The position numbers and the translations under genes are program-made. The notes beneath the pieces were generated by a model that did not search any database, was not told the origin of the DNA, and saw only the letters and a program-made list of their open reading frames with translations. Below, in pieces: positions 1 to 7,318 of a DNA stretch of 63,386 nucleotides (position 1 is its first letter; each line of letters starts with the position of its first letter). The stretch is taken from positions 1-63,386 of the forward strand of contig VGOZ01000005.1 of assembly GCA_016875715.1 (NCBI GenBank), given 5' to 3'. Origin of the DNA: Chloroflexota bacterium. GTDB taxonomy: Bacteria; Chloroflexota; UBA6077; FW602-bin22.

Positions 1-1
1 G

Positions 2-355
2 ATGGGACTGGAGCGAATCCCTACCGTTGCGCTCGCCAAGCAGAACGAGGAGATCTACACGCCGACCCTCGCCGATCACGTCGTCTTGCCGCGTGGGTCG
101 CAGGCACTCTATCTGGTACAGCGCATCCGGGACGAGGCTCATCGTTTCGCGGTGACGTACCACCGGGTCGTGCGCGCAAAGCGCTCGGTCCGGTCGGCGC
201 TGGACGACATTGCGGGCGTCGGCCCGAAGCGGCGTGCGGCTCTACTGAAGCATTTCGGGTCGCTGGCCGCGATCCGTCAGGCGAGCGAACAGGCCATAGC
301 GGCTGTGAAGGGAATCGACCGTCGTACGGCTCATCTGGTCAAAGCGACCCTCTGA
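2..355 (+). CDS. uvrC: UvrC C-terminal part (excinuclease ABC subunit C), 5' truncated by window edge
   Basis: The last 117 residues of the nuclease subunit of UvrABC nucleotide excision repair, which cuts on both sides of a lesion. The N-terminal part of the visible region (LAKQNEEIY, LPRGSQALYLVQRIRDEAHRF) matches the end of the RNase H-like nuclease domain that makes the 5' incision. The end carries the tandem helix-hairpin-helix DNA-binding motif (DIAGVGPKRRAALLKHFGS, then VKGIDRRTA). The GIY-YIG, UvrB-binding and first catalytic parts lie left of the window. The tail overlaps convergent coaE by 17 bases, so no terminator separates them. Confidence 0.93.
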   Translation: MGLERIPTVALAKQNEEIYTPTLADHVVLPRGSQALYLVQRIRDEAHRFAVTYHRVVRAKRSVRSALDDIAGVGPKRRAALLKHFGSLAAIRQASEQAIAAVKGIDRRTAHLVKATL

Positions 356-929
356 GGCGGGCGACCTCCCTGGCGACGATGCAGCGCAGCGCGTCTGGTG
401 TTCCGTCGTTCTCGATGACCACCGTTGCATTCTCACGGTAGAACGCGTCCTCGGGCTGCGCCGAGATCCGGCGCTTCGCATCCTCAGGGCTCATTCCTCG
501 CGATACCGCCAGACGCGCGACGCGCGCTGCGCGCGTCGCGGTGACGACCCACACTTCGTCACAGCGCGCCGCCGCCCCGGATTCGATAAGGCGGATCGCC
601 TCGTAGGCGACGAGGTCGGAGCGGGTCGCGGCGATGCGCGCCTCGGCGGCCTCCCGCACGAGCGGATGCGTCACGGCCTCGAGACGCGCCAGATCGGCTG
701 GATCGGCGAAGACGCGGCGCGCAAGTTCAGCCCGGTCGATCTCACCGGTCCTGTCCAGGACACGGGGGCCGAACTCGTCCACGACGGCGCGCCACGCCGG
801 ACCTCCAGAACGACTCAGATCCCGATACAGCGCATCCGCATCGATGACGTCAACCCCGGCCTCCCGCAGGAACGACCCGACGGTGGATTTCCCGGAGCCG
901 ATTCCGCCGGTGAGGCCGATCCGCTTCAG
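339..929 (-). CDS. coaE: Dephospho-CoA kinase CoaE
   Basis: Last step of coenzyme A synthesis: phosphorylates dephospho-CoA at the ribose 3'-OH using ATP. The P-loop GLTGGIGSGKST is at residues 5-16, followed by VDVIDADALYRDL; the lid-region RxxxQ pattern shows as RRISAQ. The first in-frame ATG (782) would delete the P-loop. The start must therefore be upstream, and the only start-like codon is CTG at 929, overlapping the groEL stop as CTGA. A GGGGAG Shine-Dalgarno lies at 939-944. From that start the protein is 196 residues, normal for CoaE. It sits directly after groEL on the same strand and is probably translationally coupled to it. The CTG start is inference; the gene identity is firm. 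Confidence 0.9.
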   Translation of the reverse strand: MKRIGLTGGIGSGKSTVGSFLREAGVDVIDADALYRDLSRSGGPAWRAVVDEFGPRVLDRTGEIDRAELARRVFADPADLARLEAVTHPLVREAAEARIAATRSDLVAYEAIRLIESGAAARCDEVWVVTATRAARVARLAVSRGMSPEDAKRRISAQPEDAFYRENATVVIENDGTPDALRCIVAREVARLRGSL

Positions 930-2578
930 TAGCCGAAGCTCCCCGTCCCATCACGCTGCATGCCAACGCCAGGTCCAACGCCGGTGTCCTTGATCTCCGG
1001 CTTCTCGTTCACCAGGACGTCGGTCGTCAGGATGATCCCCGCGATGGAGATCGCATTCTCGACGACCGACCGCGTCACTTTCGCGGGGTCGATGATGCCA
1101 GCCTCGACGACATCCATGAACTCGCCCGTCACGACGTTCCAGCCGACATGCGTGGAACCGGCTTCCCGCTGCCGGCGCCGGACCTCATCGACGATAACCG
1201 ACGGATCGGCGCCGGCGTTCGCGGCCAGTTGCCGCAGGGGTTCCTCCAGCGCCCGCTGCACGATCTTGCCACCAACGGCCTCGTCGCCAATCAACTCCAG
1301 GGCGTCGATCGCAGGCTGAATCGTCAGGAGCACGATCCCGCCGCCGGGAACGACGCCCTCCTCGATCGCGGCGCGAGTCGCGGCCAGCGCATCCTCGACC
1401 CGGAACTTTTTCTCCTTGGTCTCGGTTTCCGACCCGGCGCCAACGCGAATGACACCCACGCCGCCGGAGAGCTTCCCGAGCCGCTCCTGAAACTGCTCCC
1501 GCTCGTACTGCTGTGCCGACTCGGCGAGCATGGTGCGCAACTGGGCGACGCGCGCGCGGATGGATGCCTCGGTGCCTAGACCGCCAACAATCGTCGTCTC
1601 ATTCGCAGTGGCGCTAACTCGGCGAGCTCGCCCGAAGTCCTCGATCATGATGCTCTCGAGCTTGCGGCCCGCCTCCTCGGTCATCAAGCGTCCGCCCGTC
1701 ATCACCGCGATGTCTTCAAGGAGCATCCGCCGCCGGTCGCCCCAGCCCGGAGCCTTGACGGCGACCACGTCGAGGGTGCCGCGCATCTTGTTGACCAGCA
1801 GCGTGGAGAGCGCCTCGCCATCCATGTCCTCGGCGATGATGCAAAGGGCCTTGGTGCGGTTCATGGCCCTCTCGAGGATGGGCACGACGTCTGAGAGTTC
1901 CGACACCTTCTTGTCGGTGATCACGATCCACGGATCTTCGACAAAGGCCTCCATCCGCTCAGAATTAGTCACGAAATACGGGGAGACATAGCCCTTATCG
2001 AAGCTCAGCCCATCGACGAACTCAGTCTCGGTCACAGTGCGCTGTGATGCCTCGACCGTGATCACACCGTCTCGCCCCACCCGATCCAGTGCGTCGGCAA
2101 GCAAGTCGCCGATCATCCGATCGCCGGACGAGATGGCGGCGATGTGTCCGATATCCTCGCGGCCGACTACCGGGCGCGCCACTTTTCTGATCTCGCCGAC
2201 AAGCGAGACCGAGGATTTCTCGAGACCTCGCTTCAGGCGGGCGGGGTTGACCCCGGCCGCGATCGCCCGCAGGCCCTCGTGGACGATCACCTGGGCTAGG
2301 AGAGTCGCCGTGGTCGTGCCATCTCCGGCAACATCGTTCGTACGCGTTGCCGCCTCCTTCAACATCTGCGCGCCCATGTTCTCGAAGGGATCGGCGAGTT
2401 CGATCTCCTTTGCAACCGTCACGCCATCGTGGGTCACGGTCGGAAGACCGAACTTCTTATTGAACGCGACGTTGCGACCCTTGGGACCGAGTGTGGTCTT
2501 GACCGCGTCCGCCATGATGTCGACGCCCCGTTTCAGGGCGGCGCGTGCCTGATCGTCGAATCGAAGAAGCTTGGCCAA
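926..2578 (-). CDS. groEL: Chaperonin GroEL (60 kDa chaperonin)
   Basis: ATP-driven folding chamber subunit. The start is TTG at 2578, with GGAGG just upstream, giving the canonical opening LAKLLRFDDQARAALKRGVD and 550 residues. ATP-site signatures are visible: TLGPKGRNV near residue 30, GDGTTTATLLAQ near 85, and the family pattern AAIEEGVVPGGG near 400. The C-terminus ends in GTGSFGY and lacks the GGM-repeat tail of many GroELs. No groES lies beside it, so this may be a solitary paralogue or the sole copy with groES elsewhere. A TAGAAT -10 box is at 2595-2600 on this strand. No CIRCE-type inverted repeat was seen in the 34-base gap. Confidence 0.96.
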   Translation of the reverse strand: MAKLLRFDDQARAALKRGVDIMADAVKTTLGPKGRNVAFNKKFGLPTVTHDGVTVAKEIELADPFENMGAQMLKEAATRTNDVAGDGTTTATLLAQVIVHEGLRAIAAGVNPARLKRGLEKSSVSLVGEIRKVARPVVGREDIGHIAAISSGDRMIGDLLADALDRVGRDGVITVEASQRTVTETEFVDGLSFDKGYVSPYFVTNSERMEAFVEDPWIVITDKKVSELSDVVPILERAMNRTKALCIIAEDMDGEALSTLLVNKMRGTLDVVAVKAPGWGDRRRMLLEDIAVMTGGRLMTEEAGRKLESIMIEDFGRARRVSATANETTIVGGLGTEASIRARVAQLRTMLAESAQQYEREQFQERLGKLSGGVGVIRVGAGSETETKEKKFRVEDALAATRAAIEEGVVPGGGIVLLTIQPAIDALELIGDEAVGGKIVQRALEEPLRQLAANAGADPSVIVDEVRRRQREAGSTHVGWNVVTGEFMDVVEAGIIDPAKVTRSVVENAISIAGIILTTDVLVNEKPEIKDTGVGPGVGMQRDGTGSFGY

Positions 2579-2594
2579 TCGTCCTCCGGTGCCG

Positions 2595-2604
2595 ATTCTA
2601 CAGT
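2595..2604. promoter_or_regulatory. Overlapping divergent -10 boxes for groEL and the glycosyltransferase
   Basis: On the reverse strand TAGAAT (2600-2595) lies 16 bases before the groEL TTG, with a Shine-Dalgarno between. On the forward strand TACAGT (2599-2604) ends 8 bases before the glycosyltransferase GTG and has no Shine-Dalgarno, so that transcript would be leaderless. The whole intergenic region is only 34 bases, so both promoters must overlap. -35 boxes were not identified. Confidence 0.45.
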
Positions 2605-2612
2605 GATCCTCT

Positions 2613-3698
2613 GTGCGACTGGCCGTAGATGCGAGCCGAGTGAACCTCGCACGGATGACCGGCACCGAGATCTACAGCCGCGATCTCATCTCCGCGCTGT
2701 GTCGTCGCGCCGTGGACCATCAGATCACGCTCTACTGCCGCGACCCCCTTCCCCAGACGTTCGCGCCCACCGCTTCTCGGCGGGTGATCGGTCCACGGCG
2801 TCTCTGGACGCACCTCGGACTGTCCCTGGCCATGGCACGAGACGGCCCAGATGCCCTGTTCGTGCCCGCTCACGTGGTTCCTCTGATTCATCCCGCCGCC
2901 GCGGTGGTCACGATCCATGATCTCGGCTATCTCGTCCACCGAGAAGCGTACCGACCGGCGGATTGGGCCTATCTGCTCATTTCAACGCTTTGGAGTGCTC
3001 GCTCCGGTCGGCGGTTCCTTGTGGATTCCCGGGCGACCGCGCGGGACGCACAGATCCACCTGGGCATTCCGCGCGACAAGATCGCGGTCGTCTACCCGGG
3101 CGTGCATCCTGCGTTTCACCACGGTCCGCATGATCCGCCGCCGTTTGGGCTGGCGCCTGGCTACTTGCTGTTCGTGGGGACTCTGCAGCCCCGAAAGAAT
3201 CTCCATCGCCTCGTGCGTGCTTATGCCGCGGCGTCACGGTCGATTGCGATGCCCCCACTCGTCCTCGCTGGCGCCGAGGGACATCGAAAGAAGCACCTGG
3301 ACGCCGAGATCGCGCGCCTGCGCCTCGAGAGTCGCGTGCTGACGCCTGGCTATGTCTCGGACCGCGACCTGCCAGCGCTGTATCGGAACGCGCGCGCGCT
3401 CGTCTTCGTCTCGCTCTACGAGGGGTTCGGCATCCCTGCCGCCGAGGCGATGGCGTGTGGACTCCCGGTCATCACGAGCGACCGCGGAGCACTGGCCGAA
3501 GTGGTGGCGGATGCGGGGCTACTGGTATCTCCGACGGACGAGGAAGCGATCGCGGCGGCAATGGTGCGTATCCAGGAAGACGGCGGGTTACGGGATCGCA
3601 TGCGGGTCGAGGGGTTGATCAGGGCTGGACGATTCACATGGGACGCCGCCGCGCAGGTGTGTCTGTCGACGATCGAAGCCGCCCTCAGCGACGCCTGA
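2613..3698 (+). CDS. GT4-family glycosyltransferase
   Basis: A 361-residue GT-B fold glycosyltransferase of family 4, transferring a sugar from a nucleotide-sugar to a cell-envelope acceptor; the donor cannot be read from sequence. The N-terminal Rossmann half includes GTEIYSRDL. The hinge LFVGTLQPRKN is near residue 190. The family EX7E donor-site motif is EGFGIPAAEAMACGLPVI near 270. There are no membrane segments, so it is cytoplasmic or peripheral. The GTG start at 2613 is divergent from groEL and looks leaderless. The 3' end overlaps convergent tsaD by 14 bases. Confidence 0.88.
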   Translation: MRLAVDASRVNLARMTGTEIYSRDLISALCRRAVDHQITLYCRDPLPQTFAPTASRRVIGPRRLWTHLGLSLAMARDGPDALFVPAHVVPLIHPAAAVVTIHDLGYLVHREAYRPADWAYLLISTLWSARSGRRFLVDSRATARDAQIHLGIPRDKIAVVYPGVHPAFHHGPHDPPPFGLAPGYLLFVGTLQPRKNLHRLVRAYAAASRSIAMPPLVLAGAEGHRKKHLDAEIARLRLESRVLTPGYVSDRDLPALYRNARALVFVSLYEGFGIPAAEAMACGLPVITSDRGALAEVVADAGLLVSPTDEEAIAAAMVRIQEDGGLRDRMRVEGLIRAGRFTWDAAAQVCLSTIEAALSDA

Positions 3699-4731
3699 CA
3701 GACAGACTGCGCCATCGAGGGACCCGGGGCGGGTCTCGAAGCGACCGCGCGTCGGGCAGATCGAGGCTCGGGAATGCATCCACCGACAGGTCATCGGAAT
3801 GTCCAGATCGGGCGAGGAAACACGCCGCGGCCGCGATCATCGCCGCGTTATCGGTACACAGCGGGGGTGAAGGCGCGAGACACGGGCGCCGACTCATCTC
3901 CCGCACGGCGGATCGCAGGGCGGAGTTCGCCGCGACACCTCCCGCGAGCAAGATCGACTTCGCGCCAAGCGTGTCCGCGGCTGCGACCGTCTTTCTGGCG
4001 AGCACCTCCACGACCGCGTCCTGAAACCCTCGAGCCACCAGCGCCGGAGGCGGCCCCTCCTCCGCGACCAGACGCATCACCGCAGTCTTGAGCCCGCTGA
4101 AGGAGAAGTCCCAAGACCCCTCCAGCCACGCCCGCGGGAGGACGATCGCTCCGGATTGATCGACCGTAGCGGCGGTTCGCTCGATTGCAGGTCCACCCGG
4201 GTACCCGAGATCGAGGATCCGCGCGACCTTGTCAAACGCCTCACCGGCCGCATCGTCTCGCGTGCGGCCCAGAGAGGTGAAGGAGAGGTGCTTCTCCATC
4301 CAGATCAGTTCAGTGTGGCCACCGGAAACGACCAGGCAGACCGCCGGCAGGACCGGTTCCTGCGCGCCCAGCCAGTTCGCATAGATGTGGCCGACCAGAT
4401 GATTGACGCCGAGAAACGGCGCGTTCCAGGCCCACGCCAGCGCCTTCGCGGCACTGAGACCTACAAGGAGAGAACCCGCCAGGCCCGGCCCGTTCGTCGC
4501 GGCCACGAGATCGATATCGGTCGGACGCGAGTCCGATTCGGCGAGAGCGCGGTCGACCACCGGAACGATCGCCGCCACGTGCTGACGCGACGCGACCTCA
4601 GGGACGACGCCGCCCGTCGCCTCGTGATGCGCCACTTGCGAGGCGACAACGCTGGATCGCAGCGTCCGGCCGTCTTCCACGATCGCGGCGGCAGTCTCGT
4701 CACACGAACTCTCAATGGCGAGCACTCGCAC
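3685..4731 (-). CDS. tsaD: tRNA N6-threonylcarbamoyladenosine transferase TsaD
   Basis: Transfers the threonylcarbamoyl group to A37 of ANN-decoding tRNAs, with TsaB and TsaE. The reading frame runs open far upstream, but homology begins at VRVLAIESSCDETA, so GTG 4731 is the start (348 residues). Iron-site histidines are in NHLVGHIYAN, and the ASKHA nucleotide-site motifs VSGGHTEL and GGVAANSALR are present. There is no Shine-Dalgarno. A TATTCT box ends 7 bases before the GTG, which fits a leaderless mRNA. It is divergent from fsa. Confidence 0.95.
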   Translation of the reverse strand: MRVLAIESSCDETAAAIVEDGRTLRSSVVASQVAHHEATGGVVPEVASRQHVAAIVPVVDRALAESDSRPTDIDLVAATNGPGLAGSLLVGLSAAKALAWAWNAPFLGVNHLVGHIYANWLGAQEPVLPAVCLVVSGGHTELIWMEKHLSFTSLGRTRDDAAGEAFDKVARILDLGYPGGPAIERTAATVDQSGAIVLPRAWLEGSWDFSFSGLKTAVMRLVAEEGPPPALVARGFQDAVVEVLARKTVAAADTLGAKSILLAGGVAANSALRSAVREMSRRPCLAPSPPLCTDNAAMIAAAACFLARSGHSDDLSVDAFPSLDLPDARSLRDPPRVPRWRSLSVRRR

Positions 4732-4737
4732 CGCGTC

Positions 4738-4744
4738 TAGAATA
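4738..4744. promoter_or_regulatory. Shared near-symmetric -10 element between tsaD and fsa
   Basis: Forward TAGAAT (4738-4743) points to fsa, which has a GCAGGAG ribosome site before its ATG. The same bases read on the reverse strand give TATTCT (4744-4739), 7 bases before the tsaD GTG. One 7-base element could therefore drive both genes. Confidence 0.5.
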
Positions 4745-4767
4745 ATGGTAGGGCAGGAGTCGCGTTC

Positions 4768-5460
4768 ATGAAGATCTTCCTCGATACCGCAAACGTTGTG
4801 GAGATCCGTGCCGCCGCGCAACTTGGTCTGGTTGATGGTGTAACGACAAACCCATCCCTGATCGCGAAGGAAGGAACGACCTTCAAGGAGCGCATCAAGG
4901 AGATCTGTTCCGTCGTCTCCGGCGATGTATCCGCCGAGACGATCGCGACGGACTGGGAAGGCATGGTCCGAGAGGGCCGCGAACTCGCGACGTGGGCACC
5001 GAACGTCGTGGTCAAGGCACCGTGTACCCCGGATGGCCTGCGTGCCACCCGTGTCCTGGCAGAAGCCGGGATCAAAGTGAACGTCACGCTGATCTTCTCT
5101 GCGACGCAGGGCCTGCTGGCGTGCAAGAACGGGGCGTACATCATCAGCCCGTTCGTAGGTCGTTTGGATGACATCGGCCTCGACGGCATGGAACTGGTGC
5201 GCGATCTGGTCCAGTTCTGCGAGATCTACGACTTCCCCACCCAGGTGCTCGCCGCGTCGATCCGCACGCCCAACCACGTGATCGCCGCCGCCAAAGCCGG
5301 AGCGCACATCGCGACCATGCCTGCCTCGGTCTTCAACACCCTGTATCGGCACCCATTGACGGACAACGGTATGAGCCGCTTCCTCTCGGACTGGAAGACG
5401 CTTCCCGCCTATGAAGAGGCCATCTTCCCCCGCCAGACGTCCGCGCCTACCGCCCGGTAG
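4768..5460 (+). CDS. fsa: Short transaldolase / fructose-6-phosphate aldolase family (TalC/FSA)
   Basis: A 230-residue member of the compact transaldolase family, which moves a dihydroxyacetone unit or cleaves fructose 6-phosphate in the pentose phosphate area. The opening MKIFLDTANV, then GVTTNPSL (24-31), and the Schiff-base lysine K83 in VVVKAPCT are all present, as is the RIGDDIGLDGMEL-like region (here GRLDDIGLDGMEL). Sequence alone does not separate true transaldolase from fructose-6-phosphate aldolase. ATG 4768 has GCAGGAG 7 bases upstream. rpe, another pentose-phosphate enzyme, lies 0.9 kb downstream. Confidence 0.9.
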   Translation: MKIFLDTANVVEIRAAAQLGLVDGVTTNPSLIAKEGTTFKERIKEICSVVSGDVSAETIATDWEGMVREGRELATWAPNVVVKAPCTPDGLRATRVLAEAGIKVNVTLIFSATQGLLACKNGAYIISPFVGRLDDIGLDGMELVRDLVQFCEIYDFPTQVLAASIRTPNHVIAAAKAGAHIATMPASVFNTLYRHPLTDNGMSRFLSDWKTLPAYEEAIFPRQTSAPTAR

Positions 5461-5497
5461 GCGCAAGAGCCTGTTACAATCGCGCCGTTCGGTCGAG

Positions 5498-5674
5498 TTG
5501 GGGATCAGATTCCTGGCAGCGGTCGATGCGGGCCGGCGCGTCTGTGGTTGTGGTCGGCCACTTATCGTCTGGCGGGGGGCTGTGAACGAGCGCGACGGTC
5601 GGGTCGAGATGGTGCTCTGGCATTCCGGGATCGGTGAGTTGGCGGAGGCGAGCCGAGCAGGAGCGGCGGTGTGA
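5498..5674 (+). CDS. Possible small protein with a CxC motif, coupled to the PAS gene
   Basis: A 58-residue frame from TTG 5498 that ends with a stop overlapping the next gene's start as GTGA (5671-5674), the same coupling used by surely real pairs here. It contains CGCG (a CxC pair) and ends WHSGIGELAEASRAGAAV. Third codon positions are roughly three-quarters G or C, close to the neighbours. A TACAAT -10 box is at 5475-5480. The start is unsure: GTG 5581 with a G-rich stretch before it would leave 30 residues. No family was recognised, so it may also be leader RNA. Confidence 0.35.
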   Translation: MGIRFLAAVDAGRRVCGCGRPLIVWRGAVNERDGRVEMVLWHSGIGELAEASRAGAAV

Positions 5675-6354
5675 TTCAGGCGAATCTTCAGGCGAAGATC
5701 GATGCGGATGTACTAGACGCACTCTTCACCAACGTCGGTGAGGGCGCGATGGTGATCAATCGACTGCGCAAGATCATCACCATGAATCCGAGCGCAAGCC
5801 AGATCACCGGATGGAAGCAGCGCGACCTCACCTCCATCGGCTGCAATGTGTTCCAGTGCCGAAATGCGAGTGGCGAGAAGACCTGTGATGAGGTCTGTCT
5901 AGCTCAGCGCTGCATTCAAACGCCGCAGCAGATAGGACCGATGTACCTCAGGCTGACCCGGTCCGACGGCACACCGGTTTCGGTCGAGGCTACATTTTTC
6001 CCGCTCCACGCGGCCGATTCACGCTCGGGGATCTGTCTGCTGCTTTTGAAGGACATCACGGTTCTCGAGCATTTCGATGCGTCTGTGCGCCAGCTCAACC
6101 AGGAGCTCGCCGAAAAGAACATCGTCCTCCGGGGCTTATCGGACCAGATGTCCGTCGCCTGGCGCGCGGCGATGATCGATCTCCGCGCAGGCGCCGAGGG
6201 ACTCCGCGCGCGCTTCTCGAAGGAACTGGGTGAGTCGGGCCTGCGCTCTATCGAAAGGATGGTCAACGCGACGCAGAAACTCGAGACGACCTTCGCCCAG
6301 TTGAAGTCGCAGATTCAGGCGACGCTTCAACCGCGGCGCAAGCCGACCGCTTGA
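5671..6354 (+). CDS. PAS-domain protein with cysteine cluster and C-terminal helix
   Basis: A 227-residue cytoplasmic protein. Residues about 12-130 form a PAS sensor fold (GAMVINRLRKIITMNPSA, then the core ending LLLLKDITVLEHF). The segment GCNVFQCRN...KTCDEVCLAQRC holds five cysteines within about 35 residues in the variable PAS loop, a spacing that could bind a metal or an Fe-S cluster or form disulfides. The rest (140-220) is helical and could dimerise, but there is no kinase, cyclase or HTH output domain. Start GTG overlaps the upstream small ORF stop; its own stop overlaps the rpe TTG. It may sense redox or a ligand and pass the signal by protein contact. Confidence 0.75.
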   Translation: MIQANLQAKIDADVLDALFTNVGEGAMVINRLRKIITMNPSASQITGWKQRDLTSIGCNVFQCRNASGEKTCDEVCLAQRCIQTPQQIGPMYLRLTRSDGTPVSVEATFFPLHAADSRSGICLLLLKDITVLEHFDASVRQLNQELAEKNIVLRGLSDQMSVAWRAAMIDLRAGAEGLRARFSKELGESGLRSIERMVNATQKLETTFAQLKSQIQATLQPRRKPTA

Positions 6355-7040
6355 GCGAGGCGGCCCGAGGCGTCGTCTCGCTCGCACCCTCGATCCTCGC
6401 CGCGGACTTTGCGCGCCTCGGCGATCAGATGGCCGCCGTGGAACTGGCCGGCTTCGCCGATCGCATCCACGTCGACATCATGGATGGGCAGTTCGTACCG
6501 CCCATCTCATTCGGAACGCTGATCTGTCCGGCGCTGCGCAGCGCCACTCGACTAGATCTCGACGTCCATCTCATGATCGTACGGCCCGACCGCTACTTCG
6601 CGGAGCTCGCCGAAGTCGGCGTGCGCACGGTCTCCGTTCACTTGGAGGCGTGCCCACACGTGCATCGCGATCTGGGCGAGATTCGACGCCTCGGAATGCG
6701 GGCGGGACTGGCGCTCAATCCGGGCACTCCGGTCGATCACGCTTCCGAGGTGCTCGATCTCGTGGATCAGATCGTCGTAATGACGGTGAATCCCGGCTGG
6801 GGTGGGCAGCCGTTTCTCGAAGGCAGCGTGCGCCGTGTCGCCGCCGCCCGGGCCCTGGCAGACGCTGCGGAGCATCCGATCGACATCGAAGTCGACGGGG
6901 GCATCACCGTGCGAACCGCGCCGGCGGTCGTCGCGGCGGGTGCAAACGTCCTGGTGGCAGGGTCCGCCGTCTTCAACCACCCCGGCGGCATCGCCGCAGG
7001 CCTGCGCGCGCTGGAAGAGGCGGCTCAGGCGCTCCGGTAA
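6351..7040 (+). CDS. rpe: Ribulose-phosphate 3-epimerase
   Basis: Interconverts ribulose 5-phosphate and xylulose 5-phosphate in the pentose phosphate pathway. A 229-residue TIM barrel with the family landmarks LAPSILAADFARLGDQ, HVDIMDGQFVPPISFG (metal-binding His and Asp), DVHLMI, VMTVNPGWGGQ and the final EVDGGITVRTAP with the catalytic Asp. The start is TTG 6351, overlapping the PAS gene stop (TTGA). The 3' end overlaps convergent rpmB by 16 bases. Confidence 0.95.
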   Translation: MSEAARGVVSLAPSILAADFARLGDQMAAVELAGFADRIHVDIMDGQFVPPISFGTLICPALRSATRLDLDVHLMIVRPDRYFAELAEVGVRTVSVHLEACPHVHRDLGEIRRLGMRAGLALNPGTPVDHASEVLDLVDQIVVMTVNPGWGGQPFLEGSVRRVAAARALADAAEHPIDIEVDGGITVRTAPAVVAAGANVLVAGSAVFNHPGGIAAGLRALEEAAQALR

Positions 7041-7210
7041 TGTGTCCTGAGGCAACGAGTGCACACACGGACGCGCCTCTGCTGCCCCTCGACCTCGAGG
7101 GTTACACCCTGGATGTTCGGGCGGAACCGTCGCTTGGTATGGCGATAAGAGAAGCTGACATTACTGCCGGAGGCCGGCCCCTTCCCGCACATCTCGCAAC
7201 GAACCGCCAC
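7025..7210 (-). CDS. rpmB: 50S ribosomal protein L28 (zinc-binding form)
   Basis: 61-residue large-subunit protein. GTG 7210, with GGGAGGG about 9 bases upstream, gives VAVRCEMCGKGP; a longer in-frame extension lacks similarity. Two CxxC pairs (CEMC near 5-8 and CTRC near 52-55) make this the zinc-ribbon type of L28. The basic core SHRHTKRRF-like stretch (here SYRHTKRRFRPNIQ) is typical. Confidence 0.95.
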   Translation of the reverse strand: MAVRCEMCGKGPASGSNVSFSYRHTKRRFRPNIQGVTLEVEGQQRRVRVCTRCLRTHYRSA

Positions 7211-7231
7211 CGTAGGGCCCTCCCGGGTCTG

Positions 7232-7238
7232 GTATGAT
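7232..7238. promoter_or_regulatory. Candidate -10 region between rpmB and degV
   Basis: Forward TATGAT at 7233-7238 points to degV. The overlapping reverse-strand TCATAC (7237-7232) could serve rpmB, but it is a weak match. Confidence 0.35.
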
Positions 7239-7318
7239 CTGAATTCCGGACCATGGTAGTACTGGCCGGCGGGAATGACCATCGGTCGGGTGTCAAATCT
7301 TCAACAGGCGCGGATTCC

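Noticed and set aside
4732-5466. Long N-terminal extension of TsaD to 593 residues
   Set aside because: The added part is antisense to fsa, and TsaD similarity starts at GTG 4731 with its own promoter box.
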